NCBI GenBank assembly: GCA_963712715.1
Contig: CAVQJI010000054.1
Span: 62,001 to 126,000, forward strand
Length of the DNA stretch: 64,000 nucleotides
Reading direction: 5' to 3'
Source: JAFEDN01 sp963712715
GTDB lineage: Bacteria > Pseudomonadota > Gammaproteobacteria > Coxiellales > Coxiellaceae
In this document: positions 46,174 to 54,812 of the stretch, in pieces
Layout: every line of letters starts with the position of its first letter
Numbering within the stretch: the stretch's first letter is position 1
Made by a program: the position numbers and the translations under genes
Notes under the pieces: generated by a model
What the model was told of the DNA's origin: nothing
What the model saw: the letters and a program-made list of their open reading frames with translations, nothing else
The model's database searches: none

Positions 46174-48353
46174 TAACGGCTCTGTCCGCTTGTTCTCCAG
46201 ACGGATGGGGGAGATACCTGGGGGATAGTGCTGGTTTGCCGGGTGAACGCCGGGCGGGATTGCTCCGCGATGACGGCTTGTTGCCATAACCCTTCCAGCA
46301 CTTGCGGCACTTGACTGGCGGTGGGACGCCGGGCGGGGTCTTGCGCCCAGCAAGCCTGAATCACGACCGCTAATTCCAGCGGACAATCAGTGGGAACGAT
46401 TTCCCGATGTCCCTTCAGGACTAGCGGCATCAACACCCGCTTTGGCCAGTCGCGACCCAACTCGTCGGTTTTCAGATGACTATACGGGAGACGGCGGGTC
46501 ACCACTTCCCAGCAAATCATGGCAAAACTATAAATATCGCTGGCAGCGGTAGCGCCTTTACCTTGTAGCACTTCGGGCGCATTCCAGAGCAAGGTCCCCA
46601 CTTCGCTGGTGTCCCTGACCTGAGATTTTAAAGTAGAAAGACCAAAGTCGCAGAGTTTGGCGCGGCCATTCATATCCAGCAGAATATTCAGGCTTTTTAA
46701 ATCCCGGTGCAGTAATTCATGCGCATGTAGGACACTCAAACCTAACGCAATATCGCGCAATAAACGCAACCGCTGTGACCAGGGCAACGCCTGGCTGCCG
46801 TCTTTCAATAGATCGTATAAACTACCGCCCGGCGCGAGTTCCATCACCAATAACGGCGGCGACTCCAGGGATAAACCCAACAAGTGGATCAGAAACGGCG
46901 ACTGCAACTCTGCCATCACCTTTGCTTCGTCTTTGAGTAGTGCTTGATCTCTGGCCAATAACTGGGACTTCTTAAAACGTTTAACCGCCACCGGTTGGCC
47001 CTCATACGTTCCGCGCAATACTTCACCAAAGGAGCCTTTGCCCAGCGTATTTTTAGCTTCTTCCTCCGGAGTTGGCAATTTCAGCGCATCCCGGTTCAGT
47101 GCTAAATCTTTAGCGGGCGTTAAGGTCATGGGAGCAGTGACTTCCCGCACCTCTGTGCCGATCACCCCGGAGTAATGCCCTTTCCAGGGACTGAAATCAC
47201 AGTCAGGATCGGTCGTATAGCGGGCATAACGCGCCGGTAATAAGTGACCCTCTGCATCCTGTGGCATGAAATACGTGCTTTCTTCGAGTTGAAACGCCAC
47301 GGATTGCTCCGTATGCAACAGCAGGCGCGTGCGGCCCTGAGCGCGGGACAGGGCGTTGGTTTCATAGACATTACAGGGTTCAGCTAATCCGCCCACGCCT
47401 TGTACCAGCCAGAACAACGCATAGTGGCTTTGTAAGGTTTGCCATTCACTGTCGGTAAAATCCGCTATTTCGTCAGTGGTCAGTTGATGGTTGCGGGTAA
47501 AGAGTGGTGAACCACTGGCGTGATGCAGGTGAATGAATAACGGCAGCCAGGCGCTCGGCGGCGGATCGCCCGGACGATAGGCTTGCCAGTGGGGCGCTTG
47601 CCATAACTGCCAGGCGGTTTCCTGGAAGGAATGGCTCGGGTCTTCGCCTTCTTCACCCAGCCAGAGCAGCATTTCAATTTTGGATTCCCAATGAGTGTGC
47701 GTTGGATTTTCTGCTTGTAATTTCGGTAGTGACGCTTTGGACTCCATCGGTTGCGCTAGACTGTTTCGCAATGCGCACAATTTCAGGCCGACCTGATAAC
47801 GTGGATCGTCAGCGCTGAGCCAACTCACGGTTTGATCATCCACTAACAAGAGATTGAGTGAACCGCTACTCTGCACCTGACTGAGCTGAGTTTGAGTGAT
47901 CGTGGCGGTGGGGTCGGTCAGCGAGGGTGTTTCGTATTTCTGGTCTTTTTGAAGGGGTGACAGCTCTTGTGGCACTGTCGGTAGACCTTCGGAGAATCCC
48001 TGCTCGACCCGCTGCCACAACACATCCAATCCTTTCGCTAACGTTTTTAACGAGGGACGAGCGGATACGGTCGAATCCGTGCAGGCCCGAATCAGGGCGA
48101 TCACCGCCGGCGGACAATCCCGCGGCAAGCCTTTGCCTTGCTCCCAACCGTTCACCAGAGTCGTCGAGCGGCTCACCATACACCATAATAATTGGCCTAA
48201 CGCTAAGACATCGTCGGCCTCGGCCACCGCCGTTTCGCTGAAGCCAGGCAGGAGTTGCGCACGGCCCTGGGTATCGAGATAGCATTGCCGCGGATTCCAG
48301 GTGATATGCGTCAGCGCCGGAAGTCCGGCATTGATACAGCCCCACCGCCACAT
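46173..48353 (-). CDS. pseudokinase lobe - degenerate NACHT - protein kinase
   Basis: A 726-residue frame with three parts. Residues 1-113 are the C-lobe of a kinase that lacks catalytic residues: the HRD position reads HIT and the DFG position PGF. Residues ~190-385 align with the NACHT region of the neighbour (WQAYRPGDPPPSAWLPLFI here, WQSYRPGDPIPRAPVPVFI there), but Walker A reads LGEEGEDPS and Walker B WLVQGVGG, so it should not bind nucleotide. Residues 437-690 are a complete Ser/Thr-Tyr kinase: GKGSFGEV, VAVK (K458), HRDLKSLN (549-556), DFG (569-571), APE (592-594). It is coupled to the NACHT-WD40 gene by TAATG. The true 5' end lies further up in other frames (next entry). A tyrosine-kinase-like active loop (DLKSLN) is more like RAF/TKL kinases than typical bacterial ones. 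Confidence 0.88.
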   Translation of the reverse strand: MWRWGCINAGLPALTHITWNPRQCYLDTQGRAQLLPGFSETAVAEADDVLALGQLLWCMVSRSTTLVNGWEQGKGLPRDCPPAVIALIRACTDSTVSARPSLKTLAKGLDVLWQRVEQGFSEGLPTVPQELSPLQKDQKYETPSLTDPTATITQTQLSQVQSSGSLNLLLVDDQTVSWLSADDPRYQVGLKLCALRNSLAQPMESKASLPKLQAENPTHTHWESKIEMLLWLGEEGEDPSHSFQETAWQLWQAPHWQAYRPGDPPPSAWLPLFIHLHHASGSPLFTRNHQLTTDEIADFTDSEWQTLQSHYALFWLVQGVGGLAEPCNVYETNALSRAQGRTRLLLHTEQSVAFQLEESTYFMPQDAEGHLLPARYARYTTDPDCDFSPWKGHYSGVIGTEVREVTAPMTLTPAKDLALNRDALKLPTPEEEAKNTLGKGSFGEVLRGTYEGQPVAVKRFKKSQLLARDQALLKDEAKVMAELQSPFLIHLLGLSLESPPLLVMELAPGGSLYDLLKDGSQALPWSQRLRLLRDIALGLSVLHAHELLHRDLKSLNILLDMNGRAKLCDFGLSTLKSQVRDTSEVGTLLWNAPEVLQGKGATAASDIYSFAMICWEVVTRRLPYSHLKTDELGRDWPKRVLMPLVLKGHREIVPTDCPLELAVVIQACWAQDPARRPTASQVPQVLEGLWQQAVIAEQSRPAFTRQTSTIPQVSPPSVWRTSGQSR

Positions 48354-48795
48354 CCCGCACCATCCGACAACGCGCCGACCATGAGTCGGCGGTTGAGGAA
48401 GTCAGAAATTCACCCAATCCCATTTGGGGCGGAGCCTTTATCACGATTCAGTTGTTGGCTTTCGATATTTCACAAGTCCCTAAGACCGCTCAACCAAAAG
48501 GGTGAACGGCATTGAAACAAAGCCATCCAGGACGCCTGATGCTGCGCCCCAGCTTCAGCGGACTGCTGTACCATCCCACGGCTTGTCCGTCATAAACGCC
48601 GGTATGTAAGGCTACGCCTTTCTCTTCCTGAACCGTCTGATCGATGCGCAAATCGGCGGGTCGCAGAGCGGGCAATGTCGCCGTGGGGGAACGCGGTGAA
48701 ACGGTTTTGATGTCTTGCTGAGAGGACTGACTGTCAGTCAGTGATGGTGGTTGTTGAGGGGTACTGGTTGAATCAACAAGATGGGGTCTTTGCAT
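48340..48795 (-). pseudogene. displaced N-lobe of the pseudokinase, frameshifted
   Basis: From an ATG at 48795 a frame gives a Ser/Thr/Pro-rich start, then a glycine-loop-like region (TGVYDGQAVGWYSSPLKLG) that parallels RGTYEGQPVAVKRF of the real kinase downstream; the lysine is replaced. Two further frames give QASWMALFQCRSPFWLSG (compare ELQSPFLIHLLG) and MGLGEFLTSS with MVRDVAVGLYQ (compare LLRDIALGL). These join the frame starting at 48353. Three frame changes are needed, so either the gene has lost its N-lobe or the sequence has errors here. The ORF from 48353 could still be made if it has its own start. Confidence 0.65.
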
Positions 48796-48828
48796 GCCGG
48801 TCTCCTTATGGCTCAAAATCCAGTTCAA

Positions 48829-49320
48829 TCATGATAAAGCATCTTAACGGCTTATCGTTGCCGTGTAAATTATAAAAAATCCCGTGTAAAGAACCCCGTT
48901 TATATGAAAGAAGGTGGCATCAGTTTTATCGATATTGGCATTTTTGCACGAGTGGTGAACGATTTCCCAAACGCCTTATATTTCGCAGTAACCTGAGTGT
49001 GAAATATCAGGGCTAGAGGAACGGTAAGAATAAAGATCCTGGAAAATTTAAGAAACAGGTTTCTTTGCAACAATCTGCCCGCCAACGTAAGCGTAGAGTT
49101 GTTTTGCAAACCCTGTTCGATCATTCTCTAAGCTCAATGAAACTACGGATGTCCTGGTGCAGTCTCAAAAAGATGAATTAATCCAACGATTTGAAAAATA
49201 TCTCACATCAAATGATTGAATTTTCTGATAACGCCTCATCAAAAAATCAGATATGCTGTTTAACCACTATTGATTAGACTACATAACAGGATCACGAAAA
49301 TTCTAAGGATAGAAAAAACC
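48829..49320. other. intergenic region without a supported gene
   Basis: About 490 bases. Short frames exist on both strands, but none has a ribosome site with a convincing protein. A plus-strand peptide with KNKDPGKFKKQ and RQRKRRVVLQ could be a scrap of an old transposase; I could not support it. Confidence 0.4.
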
Positions 49321-49737
49321 ATGGAACATTTATTATCAACGGTTCACTCTTTTAATTCTTCCTGGCAATCGGTAGACCGGATTCCGATCGTGCTGTCCTT
49401 GCTGAAAGAAGAATTGAACCAACTGGAAACGGCCAATAGTACTGATTCGCTTTATTGGACTACTCTGCAAAAGAAATTATCCCGTTATCAAGTCCTGTAC
49501 CAATACTGGAATCAAATAGATTTAAATCCTCGGCAAACCGAGTGGATGGCCGACATGCAATTCTATCTGCAAACATGGCAGAAAATGGTAAGTTCATCAC
49601 CCCAGTTATCCCCTCCTGTTCTCTTACCTCGGGTAGACCAGAAAAAGCCTGCATCGATATCGAGCTTCGGTAATTTAACCAACCATAGGAGAAATCAAAG
49701 TCATGAAATCCCAAAAAAAATCCACTGCTCGGTATAA
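49321..49737 (+). CDS. hypothetical protein
   Basis: A 138-residue protein from the ATG at 49321, preceded by AAGGA. The first ~100 residues are helical and Trp/Gln-rich (FNSSWQSVDRIPIVLSLLK, MADMQFYLQTWQKM). The last 30 look like read-through over the start of the next gene. No motif recognised. Confidence 0.45.
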   Translation: MEHLLSTVHSFNSSWQSVDRIPIVLSLLKEELNQLETANSTDSLYWTTLQKKLSRYQVLYQYWNQIDLNPRQTEWMADMQFYLQTWQKMVSSSPQLSPPVLLPRVDQKKPASISSFGNLTNHRRNQSHEIPKKIHCSV

Positions 49738-50032
49738 TACTTTCTATCGATTTAACCCAGGTCGATCTCAAAAATCAATCGTTGTGTTTTTCATTGGGTT
49801 CTTGACACAGTGGTGTCGGTATCATATCAATTCGATAAAAAATAAAGAGGATTTCTCCCATCGGAGAGTGGATCGCGTGATTTGGATAGCTGGGTTGATC
49901 GTGTTTGCCATTGCTTTGATTGAAGCGCCTTTATTAGATCGGCAGAAAAACAGAGTGACGGCTCTGATCCTGGATAAATCTGTTCCCATCACTCAACCGC
50001 AGAATAAGCAGGCCGTTGTTCATCAGGGATAA
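49703..50032 (+). CDS. small membrane protein
   Basis: A 109-residue protein with an AGGAG site. A basic start (KSQKKSTARYNTFYRFNPGR) is followed by a hydrophobic segment IVVFFIGFLTQW and a clear membrane helix WIAGLIVFAIALIEAPLL near residue 72. The remainder is hydrophilic. It overlaps the end of the previous gene by 35 bases in another frame, so the two are probably co-transcribed. The function is unknown. Confidence 0.55.
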   Translation: MKSQKKSTARYNTFYRFNPGRSQKSIVVFFIGFLTQWCRYHINSIKNKEDFSHRRVDRVIWIAGLIVFAIALIEAPLLDRQKNRVTALILDKSVPITQPQNKQAVVHQG

Positions 50033-50077
50033 GCAGGTTTATTCGGATTATTTTAAAAATCTATTCCTGCCTTTCTT

Positions 50078-50887
50078 TCAAGAAAGGCTCATGGCGCACT
50101 GAATATTGGATTGTTGGATACTGAATTGAATGTGGTCTAAAAAAACCAGACGGGACTGCAAAGCCAGCCGGGCGTGAACAGCGATTTCCCGCCATTTTTT
50201 CTCATCTTCTCCGGCCAGATGATGCAAAATTTTTAAAGCCTGGGGAAAGTGTTCGTGGTGGTCCAATTCAATATGCCGATTGAAATAATATAATAAGAGC
50301 TGAATGGATGGTTGCTGATGCTGAGGGATGGAACGCTGTAACCGCTGCACCAGGGGCGTAAACATGGCGGTGGTAATGGCTTCGCGGCCATACACAAAGG
50401 CCGCAGCCAAAATGGGGGTGTCCTGGTCAAAAAAACCAAACGTCGTTAACACGAAATGCTGAATCGCCACGGATAATTGAGCAGATTCCATCGCCGCGAT
50501 CAAAATATCTCCCTGTTTTAAGCGTTGCAAAAAATATTCTATAGGTCGGGTATCCGCTTGCATGGCCTGCATCGCCTGCAAATATAATTCAAAGTGACTG
50601 TAATGGGCCTGACCATCCAGGGCATGATCACTTTCCTCTTCGATTAAAATTCGGCTGATAAGGTGCGCGCTATAGGGGTCTTTCGGGGGGAACCACGGCG
50701 CGCGCGTGGTCACTAAACGGCTGTATAATTCTTTTAACAAACAGACAAAGTCCCACACCGCAAAGACATGGTTCTCCATGAATATCCGCAAATTTTCTAT
50801 AGAATCAATGGCGGCGTAAAGGGAATGGTTTTTAATTTTTTCAATCAGCGGCGCTAATTGTTCATTGACGATTTCCAGGTTAGCCAT
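50078..50887 (-). CDS. DUF3050 (haem-oxygenase-like) protein
   Basis: A 269-residue protein matching the DUF3050 pattern: YAAIDSIENLRIFMENHVFA then VWDFVCLLKEL near residues 24-50, a WFPP segment, EEESDHALDG and SHFELYLQAM near residue 100, and a late HIELDHHEHF with clustered His/Asp/Glu. The family is predicted to adopt the all-helical haem-oxygenase/PqqC fold, and the conserved acidic and His residues suggest a di-iron or cofactor site. No reaction is established. Its start lies inside the end of the hybrid kinase gene (8-base overlap), so both are made from one message. Confidence 0.85.
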   Translation of the reverse strand: MANLEIVNEQLAPLIEKIKNHSLYAAIDSIENLRIFMENHVFAVWDFVCLLKELYSRLVTTRAPWFPPKDPYSAHLISRILIEEESDHALDGQAHYSHFELYLQAMQAMQADTRPIEYFLQRLKQGDILIAAMESAQLSVAIQHFVLTTFGFFDQDTPILAAAFVYGREAITTAMFTPLVQRLQRSIPQHQQPSIQLLLYYFNRHIELDHHEHFPQALKILHHLAGEDEKKWREIAVHARLALQSRLVFLDHIQFSIQQSNIQCAMSLS

Positions 50888-52613
50888 GACGATGTGATCT
50901 CCGGGTGAATGAATCCGTTTTATTTTTATCGATTCGACAGGAATGTTTTTGATTCTGCTTTTTTGGCCTTTTTGTTTTCAATAAATCCACAATGACCTGC
51001 ACAGTTTGTGCATCTAATGGTTTTACAAAAGTTTCCATCATGCCCGCCACCAGACAACGTTGGCGGATTTCCTCATCCAAATGAGCGGATAAGGCAACCA
51101 TGATCGATGCTGGACGCTGATTCCGCTGTTGCCAGATTCGAATTTCTTTCGCCACCGCACAACCCTCTTGATCCGGCAGACCCAGATCCATCAGTAATAA
51201 ATCGTAGTCATGCGACTGCACTTGCGTGAGCGCCTGAGCTCCATTGTCTGCCGTATGCACCTGAAAACCGGAATTGATCAACCTATTTTGAACCGCTCTT
51301 TGTACGATGGGATGATCTTCTACAACCAGAATCAGTTTATTTTTCGCTGCCGGCGTGACGGCATGAGCCACTGAATTGACGACTACCCCAGCGTTATCAC
51401 GCTGATCATGAGGCAGAATAAACTCCAGGACTCCCGGTGAGTGCCGGGATGCTAAAGATTCCCGGAGAGGCACCAGTAACGTAAAACTCGTGCCCTGATT
51501 TTCGACGCTGGTGACGGAAATTTCACCGTCTAATTCGGTGATAAACTGTTTGACCAATGCCAATCCCAAGCCAAAGCCCGGATAGCAACCTTGATACGCA
51601 GGATGCAGCCGTTCAAAGCGGGTAAAAATCAATGTTTGTTTATCCAGCGGAATCCCGATCCCGGTATCCTGAACTTCAAATTGAATCACCAGGCGTCTGT
51701 GCCTGCGCTGAATTAACCTCAGGCGCAAATCAACGGATCCTTGTGCCGTAAATTTGATGGCGTTACTCACTAAATTCAGCAAAATACGCTGTATCCGAAC
51801 CGGATCGCCGATCAGCGTCGAGGGAATTTTGGCGTCATAGTTGACATGGAAATCGAGATTTTTTTCCTGAATTGAAGGCTTGACCAACCGGACGATGTGA
51901 TCCACCAATTCCTGCAGATTAAATTTCTTTTCATAAACCGGCAAATCACCGGCTTCGTGTTTGGAAAACTCAATGACCTGATTGAGTAAATTTAATAACA
52001 CCTGACTGGATTGAATTAAATCCTGGGCGATTATTTTATCGGATTCATGGTGTAATCTTTCAGCCAATTGCTGCGCCATACCGATAATGCCTGACAAAGG
52101 AGTGCGCATATCATGGCTTATATTGGTGATAAACGCGGATTTAGCTTGATTGGCGGCGTCGGCCTGTTGTTTAGCCTGGCGCAATTCTCTTTCTTTTTGT
52201 TTTAATGCGGTAATATCCGAGAAATAACCCACGATACCTAATACCTGATGATGGTCGTCGATAATGGGAAGTTTACTCACGAGGGTGACAAGTTTTTTTC
52301 CATCAGGGAGTACTAATGTTTCCTCCTGGTTAGTGATCGGGTGACCGTTTAAGGTATCCTGATCCCCCTGTATAAATTCTTCAGCCGAATGACCGGTCGG
52401 CTGCCAGTTTAATTCATGATCCGTCTTGCCAATGATCTCTTCACAGGAACGAAGGCCCACTAATTTTGCGTAATTCAGGTTACAGCCCAAATACACTGAA
52501 TGCTGATCTTTCCAAAAGATAAATCCGGGTAAGGCATGGGTAATATTTTTTAAAAAAACCTCAATAATATGTTGAGCATTGTTTTTAGTAGGATTGTGTG
52601 TGATGGACTGCAT
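50880..52613 (-). CDS. soluble PAS hybrid histidine kinase
   Basis: A 577-residue sensor kinase without membrane segments. Domains: PAS (~15-135, with KDQHSVYLGCN and IIGKTDHELNW), a HisKA dimerisation helix with the phosphorylated His in ISHDMRTPLSG (~166), a HATPase domain (LLNLVSNAIKF, DTGIGIP and GFGLGLALVKQ), then a receiver domain with the acceptor Asp in LLMDLGLPD (~474) and Lys in FVKPLD. No Hpt domain, so a separate phosphotransfer protein is needed to pass the signal. It is coupled to the DUF3050 gene downstream. It may act with the LuxR-type regulator at 53933, though no direct evidence links them. GGAGG lies just before the ATG. Confidence 0.93.
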   Translation of the reverse strand: MQSITHNPTKNNAQHIIEVFLKNITHALPGFIFWKDQHSVYLGCNLNYAKLVGLRSCEEIIGKTDHELNWQPTGHSAEEFIQGDQDTLNGHPITNQEETLVLPDGKKLVTLVSKLPIIDDHHQVLGIVGYFSDITALKQKERELRQAKQQADAANQAKSAFITNISHDMRTPLSGIIGMAQQLAERLHHESDKIIAQDLIQSSQVLLNLLNQVIEFSKHEAGDLPVYEKKFNLQELVDHIVRLVKPSIQEKNLDFHVNYDAKIPSTLIGDPVRIQRILLNLVSNAIKFTAQGSVDLRLRLIQRRHRRLVIQFEVQDTGIGIPLDKQTLIFTRFERLHPAYQGCYPGFGLGLALVKQFITELDGEISVTSVENQGTSFTLLVPLRESLASRHSPGVLEFILPHDQRDNAGVVVNSVAHAVTPAAKNKLILVVEDHPIVQRAVQNRLINSGFQVHTADNGAQALTQVQSHDYDLLLMDLGLPDQEGCAVAKEIRIWQQRNQRPASIMVALSAHLDEEIRQRCLVAGMMETFVKPLDAQTVQVIVDLLKTKRPKKQNQKHSCRIDKNKTDSFTRRSHRHG

Positions 52614-52921
52614 GGGTTCCTCCTGGTGGGTTAAATTCCATTGGCCACCACCCGTGCGGAACGCTCCGGCGATCGGTTCGTTGGCCGCACAGGCTATGAA
52701 CTAAGATCGCCCACAACGTGTCGTCGCTACCATTCATCAGCGAAAAAGCTTCCTTTGAACCGCTAGATGTCCTAAAATAGGACAGGCAGCAGCCAGCCAC
52801 ACCAAGAAGATGTGGCTGAATACTTTTTTCAAAAGGAAACCCATTCCGCCTGAAACGGCGGTTTTTCAAGACGACGACACAAAAATTTGCTAGACTTTTC
52901 TTAGCCATTGTTAACGTTAAC
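52614..52921 (-). promoter_or_regulatory. structured leader region of the hybrid kinase gene
   Basis: About 300 bases with several inverted repeats: CAGCCACA/TGTGGCTG (52794-52801 with 52811-52818, followed on the plus strand by a T-run), GTCCTA-AAA-TAGGAC (52769-52783) and the perfect palindrome GTTAACGTTAAC (52910-52921). A 107-codon minus-strand frame (52585-52908) crosses the region, but its sequence is full of these repeats and overlaps the kinase start, so it is more likely a leader than a gene. The rest of the gap to 53173 shows nothing clear. Confidence 0.4.
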
Positions 52922-53173
52922 TCCGTTGACGGTGGTTAGTACTCGGCGGGTGCTAGATACACCTTCCGGGTACGCCTATATGTTAGCTCGGCTTTTGTCA
53001 GAAATGCAAGGACCGGACAGTTGGGACAAATTTTGAACTGGTCGGACCGGACTGGATAACCTGAGTCTAACACCGGCGGTTGAAGAGGTTTAATCTATTA
53101 ACACTGTGAAAAAAACGGAACCCTGTCCGAGAAGAAATCCCTCTCGACTAAACCCTGCCTTAAAATCAGGCTC

Positions 53174-53214
53174 TTACCAAACTTCTAAAATTTTGCTATA
53201 ATCTTACCAGTAAG
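53174..53214 (+). promoter_or_regulatory. promoter and operator of the toxin-antitoxin pair
   Basis: The -35 TTACCA (53174-53179) and -10 TATAAT (53197-53202) are spaced by 17 bases. Directly after the -10 comes CTTACcaGTAAG (53203-53214), an inverted repeat where an AbrB-type antitoxin could sit to repress its own operon. Confidence 0.65.
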
Positions 53215-53236
53215 TTTAACCCATAAGGCCAATAAT

Positions 53237-53497
53237 ATGAGTATTTTAGCTACCACAAAACTGTCGTCTAAAGGACAAATCGTTATCCCGGAGGATGTCA
53301 GAAATAAAGTAGGTCTCCATACCGGCGATCAATTTGTCGTTGTGGCCGATAAAGACGTTGTTATTTTAAAGATCATCAAAAAACCTTCTGCCCAGGAGTT
53401 TACCCGCTTAGTGGCTCAGGCCAGAAAGGTAGCAAAAAAAGCCGGTTTAAATAAAAAGTCCATCAAAGATGCGATTAAAGAAGCTCGCGGCCAATGA
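53237..53497 (+). CDS. AbrB/SpoVT-type antitoxin
   Basis: An 86-residue protein with the swapped-hairpin AbrB domain at residues 5-50: TKLSSKGQIVIPEDVRNKVG, LHTGDQFVVVADKD. The C-terminal helical part (about 35 residues, Lys-rich) is where such antitoxins clamp the toxin. It precedes a PIN-domain gene with a 4-base ATGA overlap and is the first gene after its own promoter. The pair is a type II module of the VapBC kind. Confidence 0.9.
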   Translation: MSILATTKLSSKGQIVIPEDVRNKVGLHTGDQFVVVADKDVVILKIIKKPSAQEFTRLVAQARKVAKKAGLNKKSIKDAIKEARGQ

Positions 53498-53904
53498 TCA
53501 GAATAGTACTGGACACTAATGTACTCATGTCCGGGATATTTTGGTCTGGTCCTCCGAATCAAATTCTTTTAGCATGGCATAAAAACCTCATGGAGATCGT
53601 GACTTCAAAAGATATTATCCATGAATATACCCGAGTGGGTGAAATTCTAAGTCAAAAATATAAAGGCGTTGATGTGAATTCTATTATTAACTTAATGACC
53701 ATCCATAGTACCGTTATATCACCGATCAATTTGCCGCAGCCTGTTTCATCCGATCCCGATGATGATAAATTCATTGCATGCGCGTTAAGTGCTCATTGCA
53801 AAATCATTATTAGTGGCGACAAGCATTTATTAGATATTTCCGGGTATGAGGGGATTCAAGTTTTAAAACCAGCCACTTTTGTCAAAAATTACTTACAGAA
53901 TTGA
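53494..53904 (+). CDS. PIN-domain toxin (putative ribonuclease)
   Basis: A 136-residue PIN-family protein. The metal-binding acids are visible in VLDTNVLMSG (D7), the helix EYTRVGEIL (E48), DPDDDKFIACA (~D86-D89) and SGDKHLL (D108). It belongs to the group annotated as a PIN-family toxin component of toxin-antitoxin systems. Its target is probably RNA; the specific substrate is unknown. It appears intact. The final ATGA overlap with the antitoxin keeps the two balanced. Confidence 0.9.
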   Translation: MIRIVLDTNVLMSGIFWSGPPNQILLAWHKNLMEIVTSKDIIHEYTRVGEILSQKYKGVDVNSIINLMTIHSTVISPINLPQPVSSDPDDDKFIACALSAHCKIIISGDKHLLDISGYEGIQVLKPATFVKNYLQN

Positions 53905-53932
53905 CAACGAATGATCCTTATCAATACTACCA

Positions 53933-54586
53933 TTATCCCACCGGAGGATCCTCTAACACGATTAGGCCATGATGGATGGCCAGCAAAGTCACCGCTAAAT
54001 CGGTTTCAACATTTAACTTTTCAAAAATACGTCCGCGATAGCTATGAATGGTTTTATGACTGATATGGAGTTTTTCGGCCATTTCCTTAACGGGCATTCC
54101 GCGAATCAGCATCATCATCACTTCCATTTCACGTTCAGAAAGAGTATCAAATACATTATCTTTCTTATAATCGATTTTAGTCAGCGCTAAACGTTTCGCC
54201 AACTGTGTGCTGATCACTCGCTGGCCGGCGGCGACAGATTGAATGGCCCGTACTAATTCATCGACATTGGCCTCCTTAGTCAGGTAACCGTGGGCGCCCG
54301 CTTCCAGTAAACGAAATAAAAATAAATCATGAATGACTGAAGTAACAATTAAAATCCTGGTATCCGGGTTGACGCGCAGGATTTTCTGCATGACATCCAA
54401 ACCCAACTGATCGGGTAATTTGAGATCTAAAAGCACCACATCGGGATTAAAGCGGCGAACTAATTCTACCCCCTCCCGTCCAGTGCCTGCTTCTCCCAGC
54501 ACCGAAATGGCTTTTTCCTGTCGCAGCATTTCGCAAATACCGGATCGAACCAATTGATGATCGTCAATTAATATCGTCTTAATCAA
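53933..54586 (-). CDS. NarL/LuxR-type response regulator (GacA/UvrY/LetA-like)
   Basis: A 217-residue regulator. The receiver domain (1-120) has the acidic pair in LIDDH, the acceptor Asp in VVLLDLKLPD (D54), Thr/Ser in VTSVI and Lys in YLTKEA. The LuxR-type helix-turn-helix is at ~150-205: LSEREMEVMMMLIRGMPVKE, then AEKLHISHKTIHSYRGRIFE and KLNV. The length and the close SYRGRIFEKLNV match resemble GacA/UvrY/LetA, which in Legionellales controls the switch to transmissive growth through small RNAs. Whether this is the core copy or an island paralogue cannot be told here. No BarA/LetS-type membrane kinase is in the window. Confidence 0.9.
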   Translation of the reverse strand: MIKTILIDDHQLVRSGICEMLRQEKAISVLGEAGTGREGVELVRRFNPDVVLLDLKLPDQLGLDVMQKILRVNPDTRILIVTSVIHDLFLFRLLEAGAHGYLTKEANVDELVRAIQSVAAGQRVISTQLAKRLALTKIDYKKDNVFDTLSEREMEVMMMLIRGMPVKEMAEKLHISHKTIHSYRGRIFEKLNVETDLAVTLLAIHHGLIVLEDPPVG

Positions 54587-54812
54587 TTTAAATCCTGCTG
54601 GAATAAAAAATCGAGTATTTTGTCACTTTCCGTTAAAAAAATCCAGTTTTTCAATTACCTGGAAAGTATAATTGATGTTCAGGAAGATGTTCAATCCGGG
54701 TGACTCACCTGCTGAGTTATTATCCACTCGCCGAATTGTTCATGCGTTTGAACAGCGTTCCTGAGTCATGATAAAATCCTCATTTCAGATATCAGAGCGA
54801 TCAGGAGTTGGC

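Noticed and set aside
48900..49124. 74-codon minus-strand frame as a membrane protein
   Set aside because: No ribosome site or recognisable pattern; probably chance in decayed sequence.
52585..52908. 107-codon frame before the hybrid kinase as a gene
   Set aside because: It is built from hairpin sequences, lacks a clear ribosome site and overlaps the kinase start; kept as a leader.
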